Assembly: GCA_035633215.1 (NCBI GenBank)
Contig: DASQFI010000007.1
Span: 124,001 to 188,000 of the forward strand
DNA from: DASQFI01 sp035633215
GTDB lineage: Bacteria > Acidobacteriota > Vicinamibacteria > Vicinamibacterales > SCN-69-37
Reading direction: 5' to 3'
Length of the DNA stretch: 64,000 nucleotides
A program made the translations under genes and the position numbers. Positions 50,718-58,856 of this stretch are shown piece by piece. The notes under the pieces are model-generated. The model was not told the DNA's origin. It did no database searches and saw only the letters and a program-made list of their open reading frames with translations. The first letter of the stretch is position 1. Each line of letters opens with the position of its first letter.

Positions 50718-50741
50718 TGCCCTTCGACTCCGCTCAGGGCA
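50718..50741. repeat. Short palindromic repeat upstream of the OM-barrel gene
   Basis: tgccct (50718-50723) pairs with agggca (50736-50741) around tcgactccgctc. The right edge runs straight into GGGAGG, the ribosome site of the next gene. Repeats of the form CCCTTCGACTxCGCTCAGGG are known from many uncultured-lineage genomes (recalled, not checked). Confidence 0.65.
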
Positions 50742-50753
50742 GGGAGGTCGTTC

Positions 50754-51311
50754 ATGCGCGTTCGTGTCACGTTGGTGTTGGGACTGTGCCTGCTGCCAGT
50801 CCTCGTTGCCGCCCAGACCCCTGATGCCAGTGGGCCGGAGGTACTGGGCTCCATCTCGGTCGGCAATCTTTGGGACGACGAATCGAAGATCGGGTTCGGT
50901 GTCACGGCTGGGGCGGGCGCCGGCTACCGGTGGCGTGGAAGGATCGGCATCGAAGGCCGGGTTGAGCGGTTCGCGCACGACAGGACGTTCACGAGCGGCG
51001 TGCACTTCGAAGCGACCGGAACCCGGTTTCTGGGTCAGGTCTCCTATTACTGGTCCGACGGGAAGGCTCAGCCGTTTGTGGGAGGCATCTTCGGCGCGAT
51101 CAAGGTCAAACAACGAAACGAGTCTCCCATCGTGACAGGCACCGACGTGTTCGAAGGTCGCGAGACCGACAAAGTGTGGGGCGCCAGTGGCGGAGTACGC
51201 ATTCGACTTTCCGATCGGTTCGCGCTCAGACCAGAAGCGGGCTTGCTCTTCAGCGTGCCCAACAACTTCGTCGATATCCGGTTCGGCGTCACCGCTGCAA
51301 TCACCTGGTGA
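50754..51311 (+). CDS. Outer-membrane beta-barrel protein (OmpA/W-like small barrel)
   Basis: 185 residues from ATG 50754 (GGGAGG 50743-50748). The signal peptide ends VLVAAQ. The mature sequence alternates hydrophobic and polar residues in eight or so strands with turns: VLGSISVGNLWD, IGFGVTAGAGAGYRWRGRIGIEGRVERF, FLGQVSYYWSD, AQPFVGGIFGAIKV, VWGASGGVRIRLSDRFALRPEAGLLFSV. It ends VDIRFGVTAAITW with a C-terminal Trp typical of barrel insertion. A substrate or adhesion role cannot be told. Convergent with the metallophosphoesterase gene with no gap. Confidence 0.8.
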   Translation: MRVRVTLVLGLCLLPVLVAAQTPDASGPEVLGSISVGNLWDDESKIGFGVTAGAGAGYRWRGRIGIEGRVERFAHDRTFTSGVHFEATGTRFLGQVSYYWSDGKAQPFVGGIFGAIKVKQRNESPIVTGTDVFEGRETDKVWGASGGVRIRLSDRFALRPEAGLLFSVPNNFVDIRFGVTAAITW

Positions 51312-52316
51312 TCACCAGTATTTCCACCTGGGAACGACACGCTCTTCGAACGTGAACGACGGGGCCGCGCCCGGAGTAACGACAACCCGCACCCATCCGA
51401 CGTTCGGCGAGCCCGGCACCTGGAGCCGGGTCAGGTTCTCGAGGCGCCGGCCGGTCGTCCGTCGCACGAGCGGGTGATCCACGAGGTAGATGTGATCGTC
51501 GCCCTGTGCGACCAGGACTGGTTTCCCGAACGCTTCAACTTCCTCTTCGAGCGCGGTCAGGAACGGCTCGTAGCGCTCGCGCTCCGGATCGCCAGGACTC
51601 CGTTCGAAACTGGGGTTCGCGTGGAAGCCGAGGATTACCGCCGCCGCCCCGGCGGTCTTGGCTTCGCCAAACGTCTCGTGCAGCCATGCCGTGGCGGCCG
51701 CCGTCCGATTGATGACGGCCTCATCGTCCTGAGGTCCTCTCCCCGGAAACCGCTCGGTGCCGTTGCCGCTGCCGATCAGATGGACGGTTGCGAACACGAG
51801 GCCCTCGTGAGTCCATCTGACGTTCTCGACGAACTCCTTGAAGGAGCCCTGAGCGGCCTGCGTCACCAGAGCGACGGGGCGGGCACCCAGACTGTGCGGC
51901 GATGAAAAGAAGATCTCGCGCAGCCGCCTGAGCCGTTCGAGCGGCACGAATCTGCCGGACTGCTGGGACCAGCAATCGGCCCATTCGTTGTCACCGGGCG
52001 TATAGATCACCGGTCCGGGCAGCGCGTTGAACCAGCCCCGACTCCGGCGATATCGCCCGTCGCTGCACGGCCGCCAGAAGATGTCGCCAATGTGGAGCAC
52101 GACGTGCAGGTCGTGCGCGGCAAGATCCTTGAGAACCAGCCGGTACCTGATGTCTTCCCACAGGTAGTACGGCGCGTCGCCCAGCACGGCGAACGACAGG
52201 GCGCCTTGCGGCGTCGGTGACGGCGCCGGAGGGCCCGCGGTCATGAACACCGCCACTCCGAGCGCGGCGATGAGGGCAAAAATCCAGAAACGACGTCGCG
52301 TGTTCACCCGAGACAC
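51312..52316 (-). CDS. Calcineurin-like metallophosphoesterase, membrane-anchored or exported
   Basis: 334 residues from GTG 52316. The N-terminal hydrophobic helix is FWIFALIAALGVAVFMTAG. Metallophosphoesterase motifs are SFAVLGDAPYY (GD), VVLHIGDIFW (GD), YTPGDNEWADCW (GDNE, in place of GNH), VILGFHANP (H) and VAQGDDHIYLVDHPL (GxxH-like). This order matches cell-wall or extracytoplasmic phosphoesterases that keep the two-metal site. The substrate is unknown. A second GTG four codons downstream is another possible start. Confidence 0.82.
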   Translation of the reverse strand: MSRVNTRRRFWIFALIAALGVAVFMTAGPPAPSPTPQGALSFAVLGDAPYYLWEDIRYRLVLKDLAAHDLHVVLHIGDIFWRPCSDGRYRRSRGWFNALPGPVIYTPGDNEWADCWSQQSGRFVPLERLRRLREIFFSSPHSLGARPVALVTQAAQGSFKEFVENVRWTHEGLVFATVHLIGSGNGTERFPGRGPQDDEAVINRTAAATAWLHETFGEAKTAGAAAVILGFHANPSFERSPGDPERERYEPFLTALEEEVEAFGKPVLVAQGDDHIYLVDHPLVRRTTGRRLENLTRLQVPGSPNVGWVRVVVTPGAAPSFTFEERVVPRWKYW

Positions 52317-52493
52317 GAGCCAGCCCAGTCTATCGGTTGCCTTCGTAGCAAACGACTACCCTTCTTGGCCACTGCGTGGTCCACCTTCGGCCGCCGCCGT
52401 GCGGCACACACGCGATTTCGTCAGCCCTCGCGGGCACGGATTGTGCCTCTCTATTGAACGTCTAGTCTGAACGTCTATTGAACGTAGGAGTTT

Positions 52494-52528
52494 GAACCTC
52501 GAACTTCGCAGAGTGACGTTCGAGGTTC
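52494..52528. promoter_or_regulatory. 11-bp hairpin in the leader of the EF-hand gene
   Basis: gaacctcgaac (52494-52504) pairs perfectly with gttcgaggttc (52518-52528), loop 13 nt, ending five bases before the GGAGG ribosome site. Just upstream gaacgtcta-like units repeat three times (52456-52485). It could control translation or mRNA life; it has the same layout as the hairpin before the S41 gene. Confidence 0.5.
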
Positions 52529-52545
52529 TTCCTGGAGGCAAAACC

Positions 52546-53904
52546 ATGCGAGTGGAATTGACGGTAGCGCTGTTGGCGCTGACGATGCCGGTCGCCGCAG
52601 CGCAGCGCGGTGGCGTGAACGGCCTGACCGCGGCGGCCGCGCCGGCGGGATCGGCGACGGAGTTCACCATTACCGGCACCAATCCGTGCAGCTCGGTCCG
52701 CATGGCCTACGGCGATGGCGCCGTGGAGACGCGCGTCATCCGATCGGTTCCCGCGACCGTTGCGCACACCTACGCGCAGCCCGGGACCTACCAGGTGCGC
52801 GTGACGGGCCTCGGGACGTGCGTCGGGTCGGCCGCCACGACGGTGCGCACCAGGACCACGGGTGCCGCGGATGTCGGCGCCGGCCGCTTCCAGAACATGG
52901 ACGTCAACGGCGACGGACGCATCACCCGCGGCGAGTGGCGCGGCAGCGCGCAGTCGTTCCGAGTCCACGACTGGAATGGCGACGGCGAGCTGTCCGGTGA
53001 GGAGGTCCAAACCGGGCGCGCGCGTCCCCGAACGGGCGACCCCGATTACACCCCCAATCAGTACGTTCTCGACGACTGGAGCGAGCAGCGTTTCCAGTCG
53101 TTGGATCGCAACCGCGACGGTCGCATCACCCGCACCGAGTGGTCTTTTGACCCTGAAGGCTTCCTGCGAGCCGACCGCAATCGCGACAACGTCCTCACGC
53201 GCGCGGAGTTCCTGAACCCGGACTTCGACGATGACCGCGGCGACCAGTTCGACGATCTCGACCTCAACGGCAACGGCCGGGTCGAGCAGAGCGAATGGCA
53301 CGGCAGCCGCCAGGCGTTCCTGTGGCTCGATCGCAACCGCGACGGCGTGCTCAGTCGCGCCGAAGTGGCCGGCAACGACGTCGGCACGGGCGATCAATTC
53401 GAGAGCCTGGACCTGAACAACGACCGCGCGATCGCCTTGAACGAATGGCAATGGTCCCGCGCCAGCTTCGATCGGCTCGACACGAACAACGACGGCCGTT
53501 TGACGCGGGGTGAATTCAATTCGGCGGGTCCGATTGGCTCGACGGGGACGTCGACGCCGCTGACGGTGAGCTCGCAGGATCGCTGGACCGATACCGGCAT
53601 CTACGTCGAGGCCGGCCAGATCCTTCGGTTCCAGGCAAGCGGCACCGTGCAATTGTCCGAGGACGGCAATGACGTGGCTGACGCGCAAGGGGCCCGGAGC
53701 GGGCGACGCGCGCCGAACGCCCCGCTACCCAACGCCCCGGCCGGTGCGCTGATTGCGAGATTCGGGAACGGAACGCCCGTGATGATCGGCTCCGACACGG
53801 CCGAGATCCGTGCGCCCCGGGCCGGACGCCTCTATCTCAGCGTCAACGACGACCACCTGCTCGACAACAGCGGCGAGTTCCGGGTTGTCGTGACCGTCAG
53901 GTAG
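52546..53904 (+). CDS. Secreted calcium-binding protein with eight EF-hand loops
   Basis: 452 residues from ATG 52546 (GGAGG 52534-52538). After the signal peptide (to AAAQR) comes a small PKD/Ig-like domain (about 25-105, TEFTITGTNPCSSVRMAYGDG ... YAQPGTYQVRVTG). Eight EF-hand loops follow: DVNGDGRITRGE, DWNGDGELSGEE, DRNRDGRITRTE, DRNRDNVLTRAE, DLNGNGRVEQSE, DRNRDGVLSRAE, DLNNDRAIALNE, DTNNDGRLTRGE. Most keep the acidic ligands at 1, 3, 5 and 12; the seventh is weakened. The C-terminal domain (about 360-452, DTGIYVEAGQILRFQASGTVQLSEDGN, LYLSVNDDHLLDNSGEFRVVV) is like the PA-I lectin (LecA) fold. It is possibly a calcium-dependent sugar-binding surface protein (inference). Confidence 0.88.
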   Translation: MRVELTVALLALTMPVAAAQRGGVNGLTAAAAPAGSATEFTITGTNPCSSVRMAYGDGAVETRVIRSVPATVAHTYAQPGTYQVRVTGLGTCVGSAATTVRTRTTGAADVGAGRFQNMDVNGDGRITRGEWRGSAQSFRVHDWNGDGELSGEEVQTGRARPRTGDPDYTPNQYVLDDWSEQRFQSLDRNRDGRITRTEWSFDPEGFLRADRNRDNVLTRAEFLNPDFDDDRGDQFDDLDLNGNGRVEQSEWHGSRQAFLWLDRNRDGVLSRAEVAGNDVGTGDQFESLDLNNDRAIALNEWQWSRASFDRLDTNNDGRLTRGEFNSAGPIGSTGTSTPLTVSSQDRWTDTGIYVEAGQILRFQASGTVQLSEDGNDVADAQGARSGRRAPNAPLPNAPAGALIARFGNGTPVMIGSDTAEIRAPRAGRLYLSVNDDHLLDNSGEFRVVVTVR

Positions 53905-53905
53905 G

Positions 53906-54006
53906 GGGACGGGAGTTTTTTCCACAGGTTTCCACACAAAGGGGACGGAGGTCGGAACCGACCTCCGTCCCCTTCCAGTTGAAACCTGTGGAAAAACTCC
54001 CGTCCC
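53906..54006. repeat. Compound 101-nt inverted repeat between convergent genes
   Basis: The outer arms (53906-53932 and 53981-54006) begin gggacgggagttt and are complementary over 26 bp with one bulged T. The inner arms aaggggacggaggtcgg (53939-53955) / ccgacctccgtcccctt (53958-53974) are a perfect 17-bp stem with a 2-base loop. It can end transcription from both sides. Confidence 0.85.
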
Positions 54007-54008
54007 TG

Positions 54009-56708
54009 TCACTCGTTGCGCAGCGCAATCACGGGATCGACGCGCGTCGCCCGGAGAGCCGGGATGACGCAGGCCAGAACGGCCACAACGACAAGCACCA
54101 GAATTGCCAGGCCTGACGCCACGTCCAACGCCGTCACGCCGTACAACAGGTCGCCAAGCAGCCTCGACAGCCCGAGTGAGCCGGCAATGCCTATGACGGC
54201 GCCTATCGCGATGAGACGCGCGCCATGCCGCAGAACGACGGCCACCAACCCGCCGCGGCTCGCCCCCAGCGCGAGCCGAATGCCGAACTCGCGCGTCCGT
54301 TGCGCGACCAGGTAGGACATCACGCCGTAAATGCCGATGACCGACAGGACGAGCGCCGTCGTCGCGAACAAGCCGAGGATCCAGGTCAGGAAGGTAGACG
54401 CGGCCGTCTGCGCCTTCACGAGATCAGACATCGTCGTGACGTTGTAGACGACGATTGCCGGATGCGCGCGGCGGATCGCCGCCCGCACGGACGTCGTCAC
54501 CGATCCCGGATCGACGCTCGTGCGAATGAGCAGCCCCTGCACGGTCCGGTCGAGCGCGGGGAAATAGAGGTCCGGATCGGCGGTCGGGTTAGCCGGCAAG
54601 CCGCGATACTTCACATCGGCGACGACGCCGACAATCTCGAGCCAGGGGTTCGAGGAGTCCGCCGCGCCCATCTTGATGCGCTTCCCGATGGGATCCTGAT
54701 TCGGCCAGAATCGGCGCGTCACTCCTTCGCTCACAATGACCGCCGTCGCGGTCGGAGTGGCTTCGCGTTCGTGAAACGTCCGGCCCGCTTTGATCGGCAT
54801 GCCGATCGTCTCGAAAAACTCCGGTGTGACGCGGTGGATGTACGCGCGCGGCCGCGTCTGCGCCGTGGTCGTGGCGTCGCCTTCCGCGGCGTAGAACGTG
54901 GCCGAGCTGCCGTCGCCGAGCGGGATGTCGCTCACGAGGCTCGCGCCGGTTACACCCGGCACCGCGCGAATCTGTGCGAGCAAGTCCGTTCCGGAGACGA
55001 CGAGCGGCGGGGGCGGCGGCGCGGGCTGGCCGGGAGCCGCGGGCACCGGACCACCCGCGGGGCCTGATCCCTGCTGGCGCGGAATGCTCGCGCTCAGCGT
55101 CAGGACGCCCTCGGGCTTGAAGCCCGGGTCGATCGCCGTCAGTTTCTGGACCGAACGAATCATGAGCCCGGCGCCGATGAGCAGGACGATCGCGAGCGCC
55201 ACCTCCGCGACGACCAGCGACGCACGCATGCGGTGCGATCGTCGTCCGGTGGATCCGCGGGCCGTATCCTTCAGCGCCTCGGAAAGCCTCGACCAGCGTG
55301 TGTGCATCGCCGGCGCGAGCCCGAGCAGCACCCCTGACAAGAGCGCGATGCCGATCGTGAACGCCAGCACCGACATGTTGAGTCCCGGCTGGACGAACGA
55401 CGGGAACGTCACGGGACTTGCCGCGGTGAGGCCGGTGACCGCCGCCATCGCGACGCCGATTCCGGCCGCGGCGCCCACCAAGGTCAGCACGCAGCTTTCG
55501 GTGATGAGCAAGCGCAGCAGACGCGCCTGGCCGGCACCGAGCACCGTCCGGACCGCAATCTCTTTTTGACGAACTTCAGAGCGGCCAATCAGCAGATTGG
55601 CCACGTTCGCGCAGGCGATGAGCAGAACGAAACTCACGGCCGCCATCAGCGTCAGGACGACCGGCTCGAGCTGGCCGAACGTCTCGACCGCGAGCGGGCT
55701 CACCTCGACCGCGCGCTTCTCGTTCGTGTCGGGATACGCGGCTTCGAGCTGTCTTGAAATGACGTCGAGCTCGGCGCGCGCTTCGGCGATCGTCGTACCC
55801 GGCTTGAGCCGTGCCAGCGTCTGGAAGCCGCGGCTGCCGCGGTTGTCGAATGACGAGCCGCTCAGCGCGAACGGCAGCCAGAGCTGAGCCGTGTCGGAGA
55901 TGCCGGCGAACCCGGGCGGCATGATCCCGACCACGGTGTACGTGCGGACGCCGGACTGAATCGTTCTATTCACAATGGACGGATCGGCGCCGAAGCGCCG
56001 GCGCCAGAGACCGTCGCTCAGAATCACGACCGCATCGCGGTTGGGAACCTCGTCTTCGTCCGGCCGGAACGTCCGGCCATGGACCGGCGTCACGCCAAGC
56101 AGCGAGAAGTACGGAGCTGAGACTGCCTCGATGGGGACGCGCTCCGGCTCGTCGAATCCCATCAGCGTCATCGTCATCGTGCTGTACGCGGCGAGATCGA
56201 CGAACCGGGTTGCCTGCGCCCGCCAATCGCGATGATCGGGATAGGAATTCCCGCGCCGCTCGACGACGCCGCGCTGAACGTTGCCGATAAGCACGACCAG
56301 GCGATCGGCGTCCTGGTACGGCAGACCCCGCAACAGCATCGCGTCGACCAGGCTGAACATCGCCGTGTTGGCGCCGATGCCGATCGCCAGCACCAGGATC
56401 GCGACGATGCTGAAGCCACGCGATTTGAGGAGCGTCCTGAACGCGTAGCGAATGTCCTGGACGAAGCTTTCGAACGAGGGAAAGGTCCACATCTCGCGGG
56501 TTTGCTCCTTCAGTGCGGTGACATTGCCAAACTGGCGCATGGCTTCCAGCCGTGCCCGTTCCGGCGACGCGCCGGCGCTCTCCTGCTCCGCCTGTCGCAT
56601 GGCGAGGTGAAAGGCCAGCTCATCGTCGACGTCACGCGCACGACGGCGCCGGCCGCCGAAGCTGAGCAGGCGGTGCCAGAGGCTGATCAGGTCGTGACGC
56701 CACTTCAT
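54009..56708 (-). CDS. ADOP-type ABC transporter permease (MacB/FtsX-like, duplicated)
   Basis: 899 residues; ATG 56708 overlaps the PadR stop (ATGA). Architecture: an N-terminal cytosolic helix domain (about 1-70, ELAFHLAMRQAEQESAGASPERARLEAMRQFGN), the first TM and MacB periplasmic domain (VQDIRYAFRTLLKSRGFSIVAILVLAIGIGANTAMFSLVDAMLLRGLPY), a first FtsX block (about 340-480), a second periplasmic domain and a second FtsX block. It ends RATRVDPVIALRNE. No ATPase is encoded next to it, which is normal for these 'orphan' permeases. The function is probably export or mechanotransmission across the periplasm with an unlinked ATPase. Confidence 0.92.
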   Translation of the reverse strand: MKWRHDLISLWHRLLSFGGRRRRARDVDDELAFHLAMRQAEQESAGASPERARLEAMRQFGNVTALKEQTREMWTFPSFESFVQDIRYAFRTLLKSRGFSIVAILVLAIGIGANTAMFSLVDAMLLRGLPYQDADRLVVLIGNVQRGVVERRGNSYPDHRDWRAQATRFVDLAAYSTMTMTLMGFDEPERVPIEAVSAPYFSLLGVTPVHGRTFRPDEDEVPNRDAVVILSDGLWRRRFGADPSIVNRTIQSGVRTYTVVGIMPPGFAGISDTAQLWLPFALSGSSFDNRGSRGFQTLARLKPGTTIAEARAELDVISRQLEAAYPDTNEKRAVEVSPLAVETFGQLEPVVLTLMAAVSFVLLIACANVANLLIGRSEVRQKEIAVRTVLGAGQARLLRLLITESCVLTLVGAAAGIGVAMAAVTGLTAASPVTFPSFVQPGLNMSVLAFTIGIALLSGVLLGLAPAMHTRWSRLSEALKDTARGSTGRRSHRMRASLVVAEVALAIVLLIGAGLMIRSVQKLTAIDPGFKPEGVLTLSASIPRQQGSGPAGGPVPAAPGQPAPPPPPLVVSGTDLLAQIRAVPGVTGASLVSDIPLGDGSSATFYAAEGDATTTAQTRPRAYIHRVTPEFFETIGMPIKAGRTFHEREATPTATAVIVSEGVTRRFWPNQDPIGKRIKMGAADSSNPWLEIVGVVADVKYRGLPANPTADPDLYFPALDRTVQGLLIRTSVDPGSVTTSVRAAIRRAHPAIVVYNVTTMSDLVKAQTAASTFLTWILGLFATTALVLSVIGIYGVMSYLVAQRTREFGIRLALGASRGGLVAVVLRHGARLIAIGAVIGIAGSLGLSRLLGDLLYGVTALDVASGLAILVLVVVAVLACVIPALRATRVDPVIALRNE

Positions 56709-57046
56709 CAGGTCGCCTGCATGAGCCGGGTGACGGCGGAGGCCACGCGATCCCAGTACGCGGCCTCCCGCTCGAGCTCGCGACGCCCCAGCGCACTCAG
56801 CCGGTAATACTTCGCGCGGCGATTGTTCTCAGAGGTACCCCAGGTCGATCGCAGCCAACCGCGCACCTCGAGGCGATGCAGCGCCGGATACAGCGCCCCC
56901 TCTTCGACGTGCAGGACATCGTTGGACGCGCGCTGAATCCCCTGCGCGATGCCGTATCCGTGCATCTCGCCGCGCGTGAGCATCTTCAGGATGAGCATGT
57001 CGAGCGTGCCCGGCAGCAATTCGCCGGTCTGCGGTCTGTCTCCCAT
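56708..57046 (-). CDS. PadR family transcriptional regulator (operon with ADOP permease)
   Basis: 112 residues. The winged-helix PadR domain is LLPGTLDMLILKMLTRGEMHGYGIAQGIQRASNDVLHVEEGALYPALHRLEVRGWLRSTWGTSENNRRAKYYRLSALGRREL; the short C-terminal helix is AAYWDRVASAVTRLMQA. The group-2 PadR layout without a long C-terminal domain is the rule for acidobacterial PadR-ADOP pairs. It likely represses its own operon until an effector binds. It sits 3 bases from the stop of the retropepsin-like gene, so all three may be co-transcribed. Confidence 0.92.
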   Translation of the reverse strand: MGDRPQTGELLPGTLDMLILKMLTRGEMHGYGIAQGIQRASNDVLHVEEGALYPALHRLEVRGWLRSTWGTSENNRRAKYYRLSALGRRELEREAAYWDRVASAVTRLMQAT

Positions 57047-57049
57047 AAG

Positions 57050-57991
57050 CTATTTAGGGATCGTGGCCCGATGGTCGGACGGTGTCAAGGGGACCCTCAA
57101 CAGCAGCCGACGTCCCGGATAGTCGACGACGACGGTGAAGCGGCGCAGGAGGTCGGCACCGAGGATGCCGTCGAACGCGTCGCTCGCGTTGAGACCTTCG
57201 GATGCACCAGAGAGCGCGGCCTCCGGCTCGCGGATTCGCGTCTGGCCGATCGACAGCGACGAGAACGTCACAAGCTGTGACGCTACCAGGCCGTTGATTC
57301 CGACTGAAGCGGTTGCCCGGCGGCTCTGAAAGCGTTCGGTCAGGCGGTGACGAGTGACGAAAGGCGTGTTCAGGCTGAGGCCGAGATTGCTGCCGGTGTC
57401 GATCAGCAGACGCGCCGTGAGCGTGCCGCCGTCCGGCAGCGTCAGCGACGCGGGCGCGAGCAGGACGTTGCGTGAGAGCGTCACGTTCACGCTCGACGGA
57501 AAGGCGCTGGCGTCGACCGTGCCGGGCGGATGCAACACCACCCGCCCGCGCGGATAGTCGAATTCGACGACGTGCTTCGAGAGGAAATCGGTGCCGAGGA
57601 CGCCGTCAATCCGGTGGCCGATGTAGGCCTGCGTCGCGCGTACAGGCACGACGTAGAGTGGGGACGGCACGAACGGCGCGGCACGGCCGATCTTGATCGT
57701 CGCGCCGTGGGTCGTCGCCATCGGCGTGAGTCCGGTCGCGACGCCGACATCCCGCCGGGCGCCGGCACCCGCGACGGGCAAGCGAAGCCTCGCGGCGGTC
57801 TCCGGATCGATCACGGTGAGCGTCGCGCCGGTGTCGACGGTGAGCCAGAAGGGCCCCTGCTCGTTGATGGTCGCCCGCGCGAAGAACACGTGCGACGCGC
57901 GCTCGACGGGCACAATCACGGGTGGTCGCGGCTGCGCCCACACGCTTGCCCCCAGCCAGCCCAGCAGGCTGCCAACTGCCAGACGTCTCAT
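57050..57991 (-). CDS. Retropepsin-like aspartyl protease, secreted
   Basis: 313 residues from ATG 57991; the signal peptide ends SVWAQP. Two Asp-Thr-Gly motifs are present in separate lobes, FWLTVDTGATLTVID and ARLLIDTGSNLGLSLN. Each is followed by a flap-like hydrophobic-hydrophobic-Gly segment (GVLGTDFLSKHVVEFDYPRGRVVLHPP and GILGADLLRRFTVVVDYPGRRLLLR). The enzyme is thus a fused dimer of two retropepsin-type domains, able to form the active site within one chain. It is periplasmic; the substrate is unknown. It is upstream of the PadR gene by 3 bases and divergent from the DUF4126 gene. Confidence 0.87.
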   Translation of the reverse strand: MRRLAVGSLLGWLGASVWAQPRPPVIVPVERASHVFFARATINEQGPFWLTVDTGATLTVIDPETAARLRLPVAGAGARRDVGVATGLTPMATTHGATIKIGRAAPFVPSPLYVVPVRATQAYIGHRIDGVLGTDFLSKHVVEFDYPRGRVVLHPPGTVDASAFPSSVNVTLSRNVLLAPASLTLPDGGTLTARLLIDTGSNLGLSLNTPFVTRHRLTERFQSRRATASVGINGLVASQLVTFSSLSIGQTRIREPEAALSGASEGLNASDAFDGILGADLLRRFTVVVDYPGRRLLLRVPLTPSDHRATIPK

Positions 57992-58043
57992 GAAGGCGGC
58001 CGTTCCAACGTAATGCACCGATAGAAACGCTACACTAGACTTC

Positions 58044-58658
58044 ATGCCTTTCCCGCGGGACGAGCTGGTCGGCTTCCTCATAGCCGTGAGCTTCGCGGCG
58101 GGGCTGAACGTCTACGCGACAGTCGCCACCCTCGGCCTGCTCGGCCGGTTCGACGTCCTGACGCTGCCGGGTTCACTCGACCTGCTCACGAACGAATGGA
58201 TCATCGGCGCGTGCGGCGCGCTCTTCCTGATTGAGTTCGTGGCCGACAAGATTCCGATGGTCGACCTGGTCTGGAACGCGCTCCAGACATTCGTGCGCGT
58301 GCCCGTCGGGGCGCTGCTCGCGTACGGCGCGACCAGCGGCCTCAGTCCTGGCGCGCAGCTGGTGGCGACCATGGTCGGCGGCAGCATCGCGTTGGCCGCG
58401 CACGGCGGCAAGACCGCGGCCCGCGCCGCCGTCACGCCCTCACCCGAGCCCGCGTCGAACTTCCTGCTGAGCGTCGCCGAGGATGCGTTCGCGATCTTCA
58501 TCACCTGGTTTGCCACACAACATCCCTACCTGGCGGCCACAATCGTCGTCCTTCTTCTGGTGGTGATTGTCGTGCTGGTGCGCTGGATCGTGAAGGCGAT
58601 ACGCTCGCTCTGGCGCAACGCCCTGGAGCGACGCGACCGCGTCGCCGTCATGAGATGA
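58044..58658 (+). CDS. DUF4126 integral membrane protein
   Basis: 204 residues. Signature of DUF4126: FLIAVSFAAGLNVYATVATLGLLGRFDVLTLPGSLDLLTNEWIIGACGALFLIEFVADKIPMVDLVWNALQTFVRVPVGALLAYGA, then GGSIALAAHGGKTAARAAVTPSPEPASNFLLSVAED. Six or so membrane segments are present and the C-terminus is basic. The role is unknown; the ADKIP and HxxK-T/A-x-R motifs are conserved in the family. The ATG follows TACACT by seven bases (58031-58036), hinting at a short-leader transcript. A strong terminator starts at its stop codon. Confidence 0.87.
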   Translation: MPFPRDELVGFLIAVSFAAGLNVYATVATLGLLGRFDVLTLPGSLDLLTNEWIIGACGALFLIEFVADKIPMVDLVWNALQTFVRVPVGALLAYGATSGLSPGAQLVATMVGGSIALAAHGGKTAARAAVTPSPEPASNFLLSVAEDAFAIFITWFATQHPYLAATIVVLLLVVIVVLVRWIVKAIRSLWRNALERRDRVAVMR

Positions 58659-58690
58659 CCTCCGAGGTCGACGACCTCGGAGGTCTTTTT
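58657..58690 (+). terminator. Rho-independent terminator of the DUF4126 gene
   Basis: A 14-bp perfect stem (gacctccgaggtcg / cgacctcggaggtc) is followed by TTTTT (58686-58690). It begins within the stop codon. This is the clearest intrinsic terminator in the window. Confidence 0.9.
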
Positions 58691-58695
58691 CACCA

Positions 58696-58821
58696 CTAGA
58701 AACTCCAGGTATCCGTCAGTCGCTGAAAGCTCGTGACGGCGAAGACCGGCAGGTCCTTTTCGTCAATCTTGCCGCCGGGCGGCGGCGGGGCGAGGCGCTT
58801 GATCTCGGCCTTCCCTGTCAC
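58696..58821 (-). CDS. Possible 41-residue ORF downstream of the second ADOP gene
   Basis: Low confidence. GTG 58821 to TAG 58696 gives a peptide with Pro-rich middle (LAPPPPGGKIDEKDLPVF) and the end FQRLTDTWSF. It follows the ADOP gene on the same strand by 35 bases. The ending looks like the C-terminus of a longer secreted protein, so it could be a gene remnant. No spaced ribosome site was seen. Confidence 0.25.
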   Translation of the reverse strand: MTGKAEIKRLAPPPPGGKIDEKDLPVFAVTSFQRLTDTWSF

Positions 58822-58856
58822 CCTTCGTTCGGACGTCGAGCGATCGGATTAGGCCT

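Noticed and set aside
49251..51113. Minus-strand open frame of 620 codons opposite the S46 peptidase gene
   Set aside because: Composition is that of an antisense shadow; the S46 catalytic residues on the plus strand settle which strand is coding.
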